Shown here piece after piece: positions 23,975-35,001 of a stretch of DNA of 64,000 bases. The stretch lies in contig NW_026570223.1 in the NCBI RefSeq assembly GCF_019649055.1, positions 248,001-312,000 of the forward strand, read 5' to 3'. The first letter of the stretch is position 1, and the number at the start of each line of letters is the position of its first letter. This DNA is from Paramacrobiotus metropolitanus (lineage: Eukaryota > Tardigrada > Eutardigrada > Parachela > Macrobiotidae). The translations under genes were made by a program, and so were the position numbers. Below the pieces are notes generated by a model that did not search any database, was not told the origin of the DNA, and saw only the letters and a list, made by a program, of their open reading frames with translations.

Positions 23975-25552
23975 GGAGCGCTTTTGAGGAACCGACATGC
24001 GGGGAACCCCCGTGGCATTTTTCTCGAACCCGCCATACATATAGTATGGAGGGTCCGTTTTTTAGATCCCGGTCCAGGAATTTTGCCCGCCCGGTTGGTT
24101 CGTTTTTGAGGTACCGACATGCGGGAAACCACCGGGGCATTTTTCTCGAACCCGCCATACATATAGTATGGAGGGTCCGTTTTTTAGATCCCGGTCCGGG
24201 AATTTTGCCCGCCCGGTTCCGTTTTTTAGATCCCGGTACGGAAATTTTGCCCGCCCAGTTCCGTTTTTTAGATCCCGGTCCGGAAATTTTGCCCGCCCCG
24301 GTTGGTGCGTTTTTGGGGAACCGACATGCAGAGAACCACCATTTTTCACGAACCCGCCATAAATTGTCTATGGAGGGCCCGTTTTTTTGGACCCGGTCCA
24401 GGAATTTTCCCCCCCGGTTGGTTCGTTTTTGAGGAACCGACATGCGGGGAACCACCGGGGCATTTTTCACGAACCCGCCATACATATAGTATGGAGGGTC
24501 CGTTTTTTAGATCCCGGTCCGGGAATTTTGCCCGCCCGGTTCCGTTTTTTAGATCCCGGTCCGGAAATTTTGCCCGCCCCGGTTGGTGCGTTCTTGGGGA
24601 ACCGACATTCGGAAAACCACCGGGGCATTTTTCACGAACGCGCCATACATATAGTATGGAGTGTCCGTTTCTTAGTTCAGGTCCGGGAATTTTGCCCGCC
24701 CCGGTTGGTGCGTTTTTGGGGAACCGACATGCGGGGAACCACCTGGGCATTTTTCACGAACCCGCCATACATATAGTATGGAGGGTCCGTTTTTTAGATC
24801 CCGGTCCGGGAATTTTGTGCGCCCCGGTTGGTGCGTTTTTGGGGAACCGACATGCGGGGAACCACCTGGGCATTTTTCACGAACCCGCCATACATACAGT
24901 ATGGAGGGTCCGTTTTTTAGATCCCGGTCCGGGAATTTTGCCCGCCCAGTTCCGTTTTTTAGATCCCGGTCCGGAAATTTTGCCCGCCCCGGTTGGTGCG
25001 TTCTTGGGGAACCGACATTCGGAAAACCACCGGGGCATTTTTCACGAACGCGCCATACATATAGTATGGAGGGTCCGTTTTTTAGATCCCGGTCCGGGAA
25101 TTTTGCCCGCCCTGGGTGGATCGTTTTGGAGGAACCGACGTGCGGGGAAACCACCGGGGCATTTTTCACGAACCCGCCATACAAATAGTATGGATGGTCC
25201 GTTTTCTAGATCCCGGTCCGGGAATTTTACCCGCCCTGGGTGGATCTTTTTTGAGGAACCGACATGCGGGAAACCACCGGGCAGTTTTCACGAACCCGCC
25301 ATACAATTAGTATGGAGGGTCCGCTTTTTAGGTCCCAGTCAGGGAATTCTGCCCGCCCCGTTGGTGCGTTTTTGAGGAACCGACATGCGAAAAACTTCCG
25401 GGGCAGTTTTCACGAATTCGCCATACAAATAGTATGGAGGGTCCGTTTTTTAAACCCCGGTCCGGGAATTTTGCCCGCCCTGGGTGGATCGTTTTTGAGG
25501 AACCGACATGCCGGGAACCACCGGGGCATTTTTCACGAACCCGCCATACAAA
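23975..25552. repeat. 123-bp minisatellite of family-1 element, short array (about 13 units)
   Basis: Each unit contains GGAACCGACATGCGGGGAAC, ACGAACCCGCCATAC and TTTTAGATCCCGGTCCGGGA. Some units carry an internal duplication of about 53 bp (three GATCCCGGT blocks in a row at 24,185-24,290). The open frame at 24,302-25,375 is a by-product of a period divisible by three. Confidence 0.93.
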
Positions 25553-25984
25553 CAGCGGAATTTTGTAACATGATTTACACATATAAGGCTTTGTTTGAGC
25601 AAATGTTGGAAATACTCGAAGGTCTTCAACCAGTATATAACTTTGTAGACCAGTTGAGTTAGGTCATTCAAGTTAAACGTCACCATAAGGTCATAACGGG
25701 TAACATTACTTTGAAACAATGACGTAGCAAACCATGCTAATCGAAGTCAGGAACCGGTACAATCGTTAGAAATTTCACCTACATTTGCACTTACTTTAAG
25801 GATCAACTGAGTCGCATTCATTTTGCAATTACTCATGGTAACGCGTTACCAGCTTTTACCACTCTAATTAAGCGTTACCAATAATAAATATTACGCTACC
25901 ATAACTATAACATGTTACCGTAACCGTCTCAGTTTCTGTCACGGTAAGGGTTACCGTAACTATTGTTAACGGATTGCCGTCACC

Positions 25985-26460
25985 CTTGCTGTTGAAACTG
26001 AAAGCATTGCCAAAGGCAACGCCGAGCTGCGGCCCAAGCAAGCGCAGCGTAGCGAGCGGAGCAGCAAGTAAAACCAAAGGGTTCGATTTTTCTTTTTTCC
26101 AAAAAAACATTTTTAACGGTGTAGTTCAAACTTTCCATTATCGCGATGACACAGAAGCGAACAGCCGTTTCTACGGAAACCGAAGGCGGAGCCGAAGGCG
26201 ACGCCGAGCTGTGGCGTGAGCAAGCGCAGCGCAGCGAGCGGAGCAGCAAGTAAAACCAAATAATTATTTAATCAATATTATATCCTTTGCTTCGGAAATG
26301 GTTTTGTTAACGGTTCATTTTAAACGTTCACTTTTCGTGATGATACTGTACAGTAGCGAGTAACTGTTTCTAAGGAAATCGAAAGCGGAGCCGAAGCGAC
26401 TCTGAGCGGCGGCGAGAGTAAGCGCAGTGAAGCGAGCAAAGCAGCAAGTAGAACGGAACG
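25985..26460. repeat. About 180-bp tandem repeat in family-1 element (3 units)
   Basis: Units end in GAGCGGAGCAGCAAGTAAAACC and begin with an AT-rich TTTCTTTTTTCC...AACGGTGTAG segment. Starts lie about 182-197 bp apart. Copy B has four units at 38,100-38,730. The G/C part contains further GGC-GGA-GCC type hairpins. Confidence 0.85.
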
Positions 26461-28638
26461 ACTTTTTTTTCGCTTTCTTTCAGCCTTTGTTAAAAAAAAG
26501 ATTAAACAGAATTTAAAAGATAACTCTATCGAAGTTCAAATTTGAGTTCTTGTAAATAAATTGCGAATTTTTTGAGAAATGATCAAAGTTTCTTATTTTG
26601 AGCTACACCATTAGTTTTCGACTTTTAATATGAGCTCATTTATAGTTTCATATCCATTTAATTTGAAAAATAATAAGATAAACCTAATTGATAAACATTT
26701 CTGTTTCTTTACGGGGAAAAATAATAGAGATCCATGCCAAGGGTTTTTATTATTACACAAAGCGGTATACATGACAGGTGAATTTCGGCGTGTTGCTTTA
26801 CAAGCGTCGCATTTAATAGTCACTTTTCACGGAAACAGAAAATTTGATAAAACTTTCTTTTCTGGATTATTGCCACCAAGCACTGAATGAAGTACTGAAA
26901 CGATAAATCGTTTTCGCAGCATATTAGTGGAAAATTATTGGACACTGAAATTTGAAATCTCCGCCGGTGTGTTTCAGAACCAGTGCGGTTCCATCGGCAT
27001 TAGCGTTTCCTTTTGTAAATCGTTGTGCAATTGCATCCGCAGCAAAAAAAAGCTCTAAATTGCGGATGCATTTAAAAAATATCTCCAGTAAGTAATTTAT
27101 CGTTTTTATCTTCGCAAGCGGTTGCTTTTAGATTTCAGTCGTGAAAACGACTGATCTGAACTGACGATGGCCGGGATTGGGGTTCTTAAACGGGCTTGAG
27201 CACTTACCAACCAATATAAACGGACACGCTGAGCGTGTCCGGTTAACTGTATAAGTCTTATCGGTTTTGGGAATAAAATATCGGTACTGGGAATGAGAAA
27301 CTGAAGAAATGAGATAAGTATCCCAATGTAAAGGATTTAGTGCGGCGGAGAACAAGCGGAATGGTGGGCAATGTGCGGTAAAGCATTAGCAGTGCCCGCG
27401 CCGTAGTTGCTGAAGGAATCGTTTTAAAATTAATATACCGTATCGGCTCGATTCCGTAAAACGTCATAAAAATGATGGTATCGCGTCGGCATCGCAGCGG
27501 TGGCAAAAACAAACTGATATCTGAGCACATCTGTTGATAACTTAGCATTTGCAAAAGATACAGAAAGCTAGGTAGACTCTCAACTACTTGGTTAGGTTGC
27601 TGTCTCACCGTGCCAAGTCTTTTACAACAAAAAAACTTACATGCTCGCTCGCTTGCACTAAGGGCGGTTACGACCTTCTATACTAGTACTAGGCCAGACC
27701 TACTCGGAGTGCTGCCAAGAGCTGGGTATTTTCCGGGAGGCCTATTGCTTCATCACCATGCATGTTCCGCTGCGGCGCTTTTTGGGGCAGGTGCTGAAAG
27801 AATTCCGGCATACCATTCCGGATTGCCCTCCTCTCGCGGACGGAGTTTCCTTGTCAGGATCGGATAATGTGCTGATGAAGATGCGACAGGATGAAATGGA
27901 CATCAATCGGCAGATTCTGATTGGTCTGTCCCCAAAAGTGCGTGCAATCTTCGAAGTGGGAGAGCATGGACAGGTCGATATCTACACACTCAGCATTAGT
28001 AAGGCGGCCTTTATGGCAGCTGTGGGCGCGGCTATGCACAAACACGAATCTCTGCCAGTTGACCCAACCCAAACGGCTCTGTGTTTCCTGTACGAGGTCA
28101 TGAAGATGGCGTTGAGTTGGGAGATTCCGCAGCTGAAACTGTGGATGCAGGTGGCGTTTGTGGAGCGCTTATGCCATCCGGCCGTTAATCTGGAACAGAT
28201 CCCCGTCCTGGATGCTGTCCGTGTCATCCGCGACCACGCCGATCCCCGGGAGGTGGGCAGTCGGATGATTATGTGTGGGCTCATCAGTGCGCTGCGCATC
28301 CTGCATTCGCCGACCGCGTCCTGGACGCTGGATGAAGTGCACCAGTTAATTGCGCCAAAGCGGACATTATGGATGAGTTTTCTCCAGCCGGCGCGGTTCG
28401 TGCCGGATATCAGCGTGTTCGTAAATCCTTGAATGGACAAATTTTGACAGTCCCGGTTAATCTGAATTACGGGATATACCAGTTGAAATGCCGGATTCAG
28501 GATATTGAAGGCATCCCCACGGATCAGTGTTCGGTGGTGTTCCGCGGCGCACAGCTGAGTGACAATACTACCTTATTGGACTGTGGGATTACCAACGGGG
28601 CTACAGTAAGTCTTGTCTTCCGATTCAGAGGATGCTGA

Positions 28639-28949
28639 AAACATTGGCGAAATTGGAAATGGAAGGATCCAGGTGGAACTGTAGGTGGTTTTTTGGGTGG
28701 ATAAATGGACATACGACTTTTTCTCAGTTTTATTACGCATGAGCGCATAAACGTTTCGGACTTGTCTTTAGAAATTTACGTAATCTGGTTTTCGTTTTTG
28801 AAGCGTTTTTATGGATTAAAGATCGCTATGTGTTTTTAAAATATGCGTGCAAATACAAAAAGTCATTTTCATCGTTTTAAAAGGGATTAAAGGATTATTT
28901 AAAGTCATTTGGATCATACAATTCCTGTTAACTATTACATGCTGGTACG
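28639..28949. other. 3' flank of BTB/Ub copy 5
   Basis: No gene. It aligns with the 3' flank of copy 3 (8,224-8,790), which confirms the block duplication. Confidence 0.6.
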
Positions 28950-28953
28950 TTAA

Positions 28954-29633
28954 GGGATTTGGCCCGGTACATAGCACCAAATTCGTGTACATCCACGGGA
29001 ACCTTCGCTGTCGCGCACTCCCTAATACTTTTTTGCACTGCTTTATGGTATTTTGTAGCCAAAAGAATTGTATACGTAGATGTGAAATCCGTTTGGGCGC
29101 GCAACATCCGGTTGCGGAGTTATGAGGGTAACAAAATTCCAAAAAGTTTAAATGCATTCAGGTGTACCAAAAGTCTCATTATGGACCGATCCCTTTAAAA
29201 TTTTGCACGTAAATGCACACAACCATGAAGATTGTTTTGGTACGGAACCAGACTTCTAGGATTTTTTTTTGAATTTTAAAATGAATTTTAAAATTTTTGA
29301 AATTCATTTTAAAATTCGAAAAAAATTGTAGAAGTCTGGATCCGTACCAAAACAATCTTCATGGTTATGTGCATTTACGTGCAAAATTTGAAAGGGATTG
29401 GTCCATAATGAGACTTTTGGTACACCTGAATGCATTTAAACTTTTTGGAATTTTGTTACCCTCATAACTCCGCAACCGGATGTTGCGCGCGCAAACGGAT
29501 TTCACAACTACGTGTACAATTCTTTTGGCTACAAAATCTCATAAAGCAATGCAAAAAAGTGTTTGGGAGTGCGCGACAGCGAAAGTTCCCGCCAATGTAC
29601 ACGAATTCAGTGCTATGTACCGGGCCAAATCCC
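28954..29633. mobile_element. Full-length foldback MITE flanked by TTAA
   Basis: The 680-bp element is almost one hairpin: arms of about 330 bp starting GGGATTTGGCCCGGTACATA meet at an AT-rich centre near 29,290. TTAA flanks both ends (28950-28953 and 29634-29637). Block A has the empty site near 8,783-8,800 (ACGTTCATTATACAAAAAG). The TTAA duplication is the mark of piggyBac-type transposition; no transposase is encoded. The arms differ at several scattered positions, so it is not brand new. Confidence 0.88.
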
Positions 29634-29826
29634 TTAATTATACAAAAAGTCGTAAAAACGTTTTACAGTATTAACATTGTGGATGGATAATGGACTGCAT
29701 GCTGTATAATATTGTTCGGGTTGAAGTTTTCCTTGTACACAAAATCCGGAAAATTAATACCAATCTAGCAATACAGAAAATACAACTATGCGTCATACAA
29801 CAAGTGTCGATACCATAAAGCAAGGT

Positions 29827-31042
29827 CTACATCGCCGGCTGCTCCGTGGGAGCAATAATAAGCTCCTTGATGCACACATGCGGCGGCGCGTTGACGACAT
29901 AAGCAATGGCATCGGCAATGTCCTGCGCCTCCAGGAGCTTCATACCGGAGCCGGAGAGCGCCAGCTTCTTGACATTCTCCTCACCAACCCATCGGTTGCC
30001 GAAGTCGGTCTGCACACCACCCGGGCTAATGCTCTGTTAAATAAATGCAAGACGCTATGAGCATCGACTGAACGATAATTATTATAGTGGGAACTCTGGA
30101 CCGACCGTTACGCGGATCTTTTTGGAAATTTCCTTCACTTCACGGTACAGAGCTTCCGTGAGCGCGATGACCATGTGTTTGGTAGCCGAGTAAAAGTGGG
30201 CGGTAGCCCACGGAGGCACAGCATGTCCCGCCATGCTGAAACATACAATGCTATATATATTTGCACACGATGTGGCAGTTTCACGTTTGCCGGTTGCTTA
30301 TAAGAAACGCTGTCTTTGTTTGGTCAATAGTACTGATTGACAGCCAAAGTTTTTACATGTTTTTAATTACCTGTTGATGTTTATAATATGACCGTCGGTG
30401 ATCTGGTCCTTGGTCATCAATCGTAGCGCTTCACGCGCGCAGATAGACAATCCCATAACGTTTACCTGAAAGGAAACTTTTGAAAATTTTTACTAAATGG
30501 AAACTGCTCGTAGCCTCGCATATATTTTCTGTAATTGTAATTTCTGTAACAAACTCTCTTACATCAATCATCTCGCGCCACTGGTCCGCGCTGCCGGTCA
30601 CTAGCGTATCGGTTTTGGCCATGCCGGCATTATTCACAAGAACGTCCACGTGTTTGTGGGTTTTCTCGATCTCCGCGAACATGCGCTTGATGTCCTCCTC
30701 TTTGGTGATATCGCACTTGATGGCGCGCACGGTACCGGAGCCTTTGGGGAGGGTGTTGTTTAACGCCTAAAGTATACTTCTACGGCATTTGGCTAATAAT
30801 TTAACTATAAGCATGTACCCCTTCCTTCCCAAAATCAGATACTTGATATTTCAACGCGGACGCTATAAAAACGACATTCCGTATGCGTAGTTAAACGTTT
30901 TATAGTTTACCTCGATTTTTTCCAGATTCCGGGCACATCCGATGACATTCATTCCCTGGCGTGCCAGTGTTTCCGCCGCGGCCAGTCCGATACCGGAGGA
31001 TGCTCCCGTCACCAGCGCTGTGCGACCTCGCCAACGATCCAT
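29827..31042 (-). CDS. DHRS11-like short-chain dehydrogenase/reductase (intact)
   Basis: Five exons, 31042-30911, 30766-30563, 30465-30371, 30235-30106 and 30033-29827 (132, 204, 95, 130 and 207 nt), give 255 residues, close to the roughly 260 of vertebrate DHRS11. The order is classical SDR: MDRWRGRTALVTGASSGIG (NADP-binding glycine motif near residue 12), GCARNLEKIE, then VNNAG, a catalytic serine in NINSMAGH, the YSATK active site, and SPGG...TDF near the substrate loop. The C-terminus PTEQPAM matches the DHRS11 PTEQ ending. DHRS11 family enzymes are cytosolic NADPH-dependent carbonyl/17-beta-hydroxysteroid reductases; the substrate here is unknown. It is the block-B duplicate of the pseudogene at 8,980. 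Confidence 0.93.
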
Positions 31043-32278
31043 TTTTGTGGAAGGAAAATGCAGAGCATGCGCAAAGAACTCTCAGGCGATTAGTACAACG
31101 TGGTGACTGGCTTTCAGTTGGAGAATAAAGCTATTCCACTGAATGAAACATTCTTTAGTCTGTCGACCGGTTTAAGAAGCAACGGCATACGCTGCGCGAG
31201 TCCCTGGATCGATAAGATTGACTTTGTGAGCTGGCATGACGATAAATGTAAGCCAAATAAGTACGGCGCATGAAACAGCTGCGGTAATCAAATACCGAGA
31301 AAATTTGTACTACACTGTCAGCTGAAGCTAGCAAAACCCGTTTGATATCGGTGCAGGTTATGTAATCGTCGGCAAACAGTTGGTTTGTGATAATGTTGAT
31401 TATGCGAAAGATCTAGAAACACAAACAAACACGGCACACAAAACTGGCTAACATATTGTACAGTACCTCTGTAAGTACCTCTCAGCCGGCATTTGATAGT
31501 ATGATGATGTGTTTTAACCAATTTTACGGATAAGGTTCTGTTAAAAAATTACCATTGCGTCAGCCATCCATCCCGTTCATACCTAAGCTGACGATCTGCA
31601 GGATATCGGAAGAAAAAACCGTGTTTAGCTCATAACATCTGTAGTTTAGGTAGGTATCTTAATTTAGACGACATGTTGTTTTTTGCTTACTGAGCACCAG
31701 TGTCAGTACAAATTGTGTCTTTAATATTCGCTGTGGCCGTATTCTGCATCTGATCTACAATTACAGTACAAGAAACTGAGCGTTGTCGCCGTGTTGGCTG
31801 CGCTGGGAGCGCACATTGCCGTCACCACCGTAACACCGTTAGCTCCCACCACTACGACTACGCCTGCCATCAGAATCATAATTTCCGAATGCTGTATGAG
31901 AGACAGAGACAGCCTTCACCTGCTGCGCTTTTATTTTTTAACATTCCGTTTTGCAACATTTTTTTCTTTATTAGCATGCCATTCCGGGCACCTTAAACTC
32001 CGGGCACACTAATCAAAATATTATTATTTTATCAGGATGCAAAGGTTGGACAAAGCATCGAAATTTGCTAAGACAATAACGAACATCACATACGCCGTCA
32101 TAGACAATAGGCATCTACGATTCAGTGTATTCGGCAGTGATAGCATCGCGGTAACATATTACTTGCAGTCTTTGCAGAAGACAGAAGCTCCTGATAATAA
32201 GTTTCAATAACTTTGGAAACGTGAAGGGTTTGACTCCCGAACGAAGCGCGATACCAAGGTTTTTCTGTGGCTCAAATC
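31043..32278. other. Spacer between SDR gene and F-box gene
   Basis: No firm gene. At 31,774-31,960 (+) an open stretch reads KKLSVVAVLAALGAH... then a Thr/Pro run (PLAPTTTTTP), which looks like a signal peptide plus linker. It has no start codon of its own, so it might be an internal or decayed exon of a small secreted protein. The rest is AT-rich without recognisable structure. Confidence 0.4.
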
Positions 32279-35001
32279 TCAGGTACCGAATATTTCGTTG
32301 ATTCCATATATGGCCAGTTTGCTCAATGTTGACACATCAACCAGCCGTAGGTCTACGTCCTCCCAAATTTTCGGGCTCCCGTCTACATTGAAGCCGCTGA
32401 ACCTATAAAGAATAGGAACGTTTCAAGAAGCGTAATGTCGACTGCTGCGATGTGTATTCACTGGCACGTGTCTTTTTACACTAAAAGATATGCGCGAATG
32501 GTCTGCCAGTCATCCGGATATACCAGACTGCGCATCCAGCGTGCATACACAGCCGTGACCTTAGCTAGCATGTCCGCAGTTACCGGTGGGAAGTTATCGT
32601 TGAAGGTACACATAAAGCGGCTGGTTATCCGCAATTTGCTGTCGCTACTTCGTAGAAGGAGGCGCGGAATCCTGATCTCCAGCTTGTCAATGTCCAGTAC
32701 GTGCGACTCCCTTGTTAGGTGTTTCATCAGATTTTGCTCATGTTCTGGCAGGCGACGGACGACACCATCAAACTTCAAGCTATGAAACACTTCAAACGCC
32801 GTGAAACCAAACTGACCGGACACTTTCCAGTTGTAGAGCGCAAGGGATTCGCATTTGTGCTTGTACAACGTTGGTATCATAACTGCCTTGTGCATCAGAT
32901 GTTCTTTTCGTCCATCAAGCCTCCAAGGTTTTGAGAGGACCTGGTCTTTAAAAGCTACCCACTGAAACTTTATCTCCATGCGGTCTAGGAAGTCCATTAA
33001 AAATGAGGTTTTGTGCGTGGGAAAGGCGTTGAGAAAAATGAGGCTTTTCGTGTTGGGATAAACTGAGCGGATGAGCAAAGATGCTAGCTTGTAACAGTTG
33101 TTGCTATCCGCATGCAGCTGCCAACAACTTTCCAAATTGATGCTAATACGTTCGGCCAGGCTCGAACTGTTCAACAGCAACTGCCATAAAGCGCATACCC
33201 TGTGGAATAGCGACTTTGTTGGGCAACTGTGAAATTTACAACAACTACCGCTCTATAAATCCAGTTTTCTTCCGAACTTCCGCAGCTTTTCTCCATTTCG
33301 GTAAACTTGAAAAGAAAGAGGTTTACCTTTTGGCCGTCATTTGTGAGTGCAGGTCCAGATGGGTCAAGACTTCGCCCATGAGCACAGGCGTAAGCTGGCT
33401 GATCCGAGCGATCGGTTGCAGGTCATTGCTATCCCATTCTGCGCAACAGTGACAGATAAATTGCTTGTTATAAGTTTGATGCATTGTGATTGTGATATGT
33501 ATGTACGCTACAAAAAAGCTAAATCCTTTACAATGTTTGCATACCGGAGTAGCGCGATGTACAGTAAGACAGTTTCCCGGAGGACAAATGACGTATATTG
33601 TATTGCCTTTAGGACGTACGCCTATTAAAGCATGCGAAGCGCTATATATATGTAGAAGTAGTATTATGATTTATGAGCAAACTTATGTTGTTGCACGAAC
33701 CATGCTACATAAAACGCACGGAAGAGAATGCAAAAGCCGCGCAAAGAGACAAAGAAGGTGTTAACCAATGCAATACCGTTCAGCTGTGCGAAATAGCAAC
33801 CGCAATTGCATCGATTAAAGCGGCTGCTGGTTGCCAAATTACGAAATTTTGGAACTGTTTTAGAGTAAGTTCAAATGACCGTTGGTTTATAAGCGAAAGG
33901 CAAAATTCAGATAACTTTTTCGGTACCACGGTTTCGCAACTATTTTAATATACCATGCAAAGCTTGTGGAGCGTTTGGAAGTCTTAACGCAAGATCTTCA
34001 CGAATATTGCGTACTGTACCGTAAGGGATGTTCATATTGCATTTCAAAAATTTATGGTTAAAAACATCGGTTTAAGGTGTGTAGTGTAATCATTTTGGTT
34101 GTTATAAATTGTACGGGTTCGGATGTAGACGTTTCGCGCACTACGCACAAGCGATTTTGCCACTTGCTGTTAACTAACCGGATTCCCAAGAGATGGTGCT
34201 GCTTGCAAGAAACCGCCCTACCCCGATGGCCGGTAAATTGATCCGGTTGGCCAGATGTGTGTTCAACACTTCCGATAACGCAGTCGCTGTCCACTGCACC
34301 GTGTCCTCGTTGGCGATATTTATGGTAATAAACATGCAGCCATCCCGCTCGATGCGCAGATGAAAGCGACAGCATTCCGTCAGCTGTACCAGCTCCAGTT
34401 TGCGTCTAAAAGCATCTCGAATGTGCTTGATGATGCGAAATTTGTCGGAAGCATCGCTCAGAACACTCTAAGCTTGTGTATAAGGAATAAAATGTTTGGT
34501 GTAGATCGAACCGCTGCGGCGTTCCAGCAACGGCGGGCCGTTGGGAGGTAGTTCAGCGGCCACTTGACCGATCTCCACCAGTTCAGTACGTTCGACTGCG
34601 GGTGCCTGGGAATTGGTGTTAAGCGCACAGGATTTGATATAAAACATGTAACAGCTGTAGCAACCCATAAGAGAACCCAACAGGACGGCGGGTCGGAAAC
34701 GCAACGGGCCGTCGTCTTCATCACGAAATGCCACGTACGCTGGAACGTTGTGGCAACCTTTGTCACTGGGTTCATCCCAGTAAACCGGGAGCGGCCAGAT
34801 ACTTCCCATATGTACCCACCGCGCCGTGACCTTTGTCGAGTCAAAATGAATGAGTGCGTGGTCATCGCCCATGTCCTGAATGTATCCCAGCCACCACGCG
34901 CCGTCTGCGTTGCGCACGACGACTGTGTTCTGGTAGCTGATTTGGTTGGTTTCCGCCAGAAGTGGCCGATACTGCGGCGTCGCTCTCCAGGGGGAATCCA
35001 T
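32279..35001 (-). CDS. F-box protein with an unrecognised N-terminal domain
   Basis: I read five exons on the minus strand: 35001 to about 34,500, about 34,467-34179, 33438-33327, 33199-about 32,482, and 32402-32279. Exons 2-4 join in phase, with codons G|AA and AG|G across the introns. Exon 3 plus the start of exon 4 gives an F-box (LTPVLMGEVLTHLDL then AKRVCALW), the SKP1-binding motif of SCF ubiquitin-ligase adaptors. The N-terminus (GAWWLGYIQDM, HFDSTKVTARWVHMG) is Trp-rich and resembles no domain I can name. The C-terminal part (about 280 residues) has alternating hydrophobic patterns that would suit a substrate-binding repeat. Two joints are unresolved: an in-frame TAG at 34468-34470 between exons 1 and 2, and the phase from exon 4 to the last exon (KIWEDVDLRLVDV). 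It may be intact with splice sites I misplaced, or slightly damaged. Confidence 0.65.

Larger units (their letters stand above)
23708..27686 (+). mobile_element. Helitron/Helentron-like non-autonomous element, family 1, copy A
   Basis: It is 3,979 bp, delimited by comparison with the inverted copy at 36,995-48,168. It starts TCAAGCGAGCGAGC and ends TATACTAG. The base before is A and the base after is T in both copies, the A|T insertion and TC...CTRR ends expected of Helitrons, with no target duplication. The 5' terminal CAAGCGAGCGAGC reappears inverted as GCTCGCTCGCTTG about 30 bp before the 3' end, like the asymmetric inverted repeats of Helitron2/Helentron. Contents in order: three G/C hairpins, a 123-bp minisatellite, a GTTACC-rich stretch, three units of about 180 bp, and about 1.1 kb of AT-rich DNA. 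No Rep or helicase is encoded. It lies in intron 2 of BTB/Ub copy 5. Confidence 0.68.
22573..28638 (+). pseudogene. BTB/Ub fusion, copy 5, split by a Helitron-like element and carrying two lesions
   Basis: Exons 22573-23011 and 23252-23494 keep the family length pattern. Exon 3 begins at 27693, 4.2 kb downstream, because a Helitron-like element sits in intron 2. Exon 1 has an in-frame TAG at 22750-22752 where other copies have CAG (NEQ..Q); the frame continues unchanged afterwards, so it is a single C-to-T change. Exon 3 is open through the BTB-like part, then a one-base deletion near 28,425 (codons for VKTL) creates a stop at 28430-28432. The remaining ubiquitin-like domain continues in the next frame to 28638 and ends FRFRGC. 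With a nonsense codon and a frameshift this copy is probably not translated in full, although most of its sequence is well preserved. Confidence 0.85.

Noticed and set aside
24302-25375. 357-codon open frame as a Pro/Arg-rich protein gene
   Set aside because: It lies entirely within minisatellite units and has the same explanation as the longer array.
28816-29157. Open frames of 80-113 codons in the TTAA-flanked element
   Set aside because: They occur as mirror images in both arms of a palindrome and have no domain. They are by-products of the repeat.
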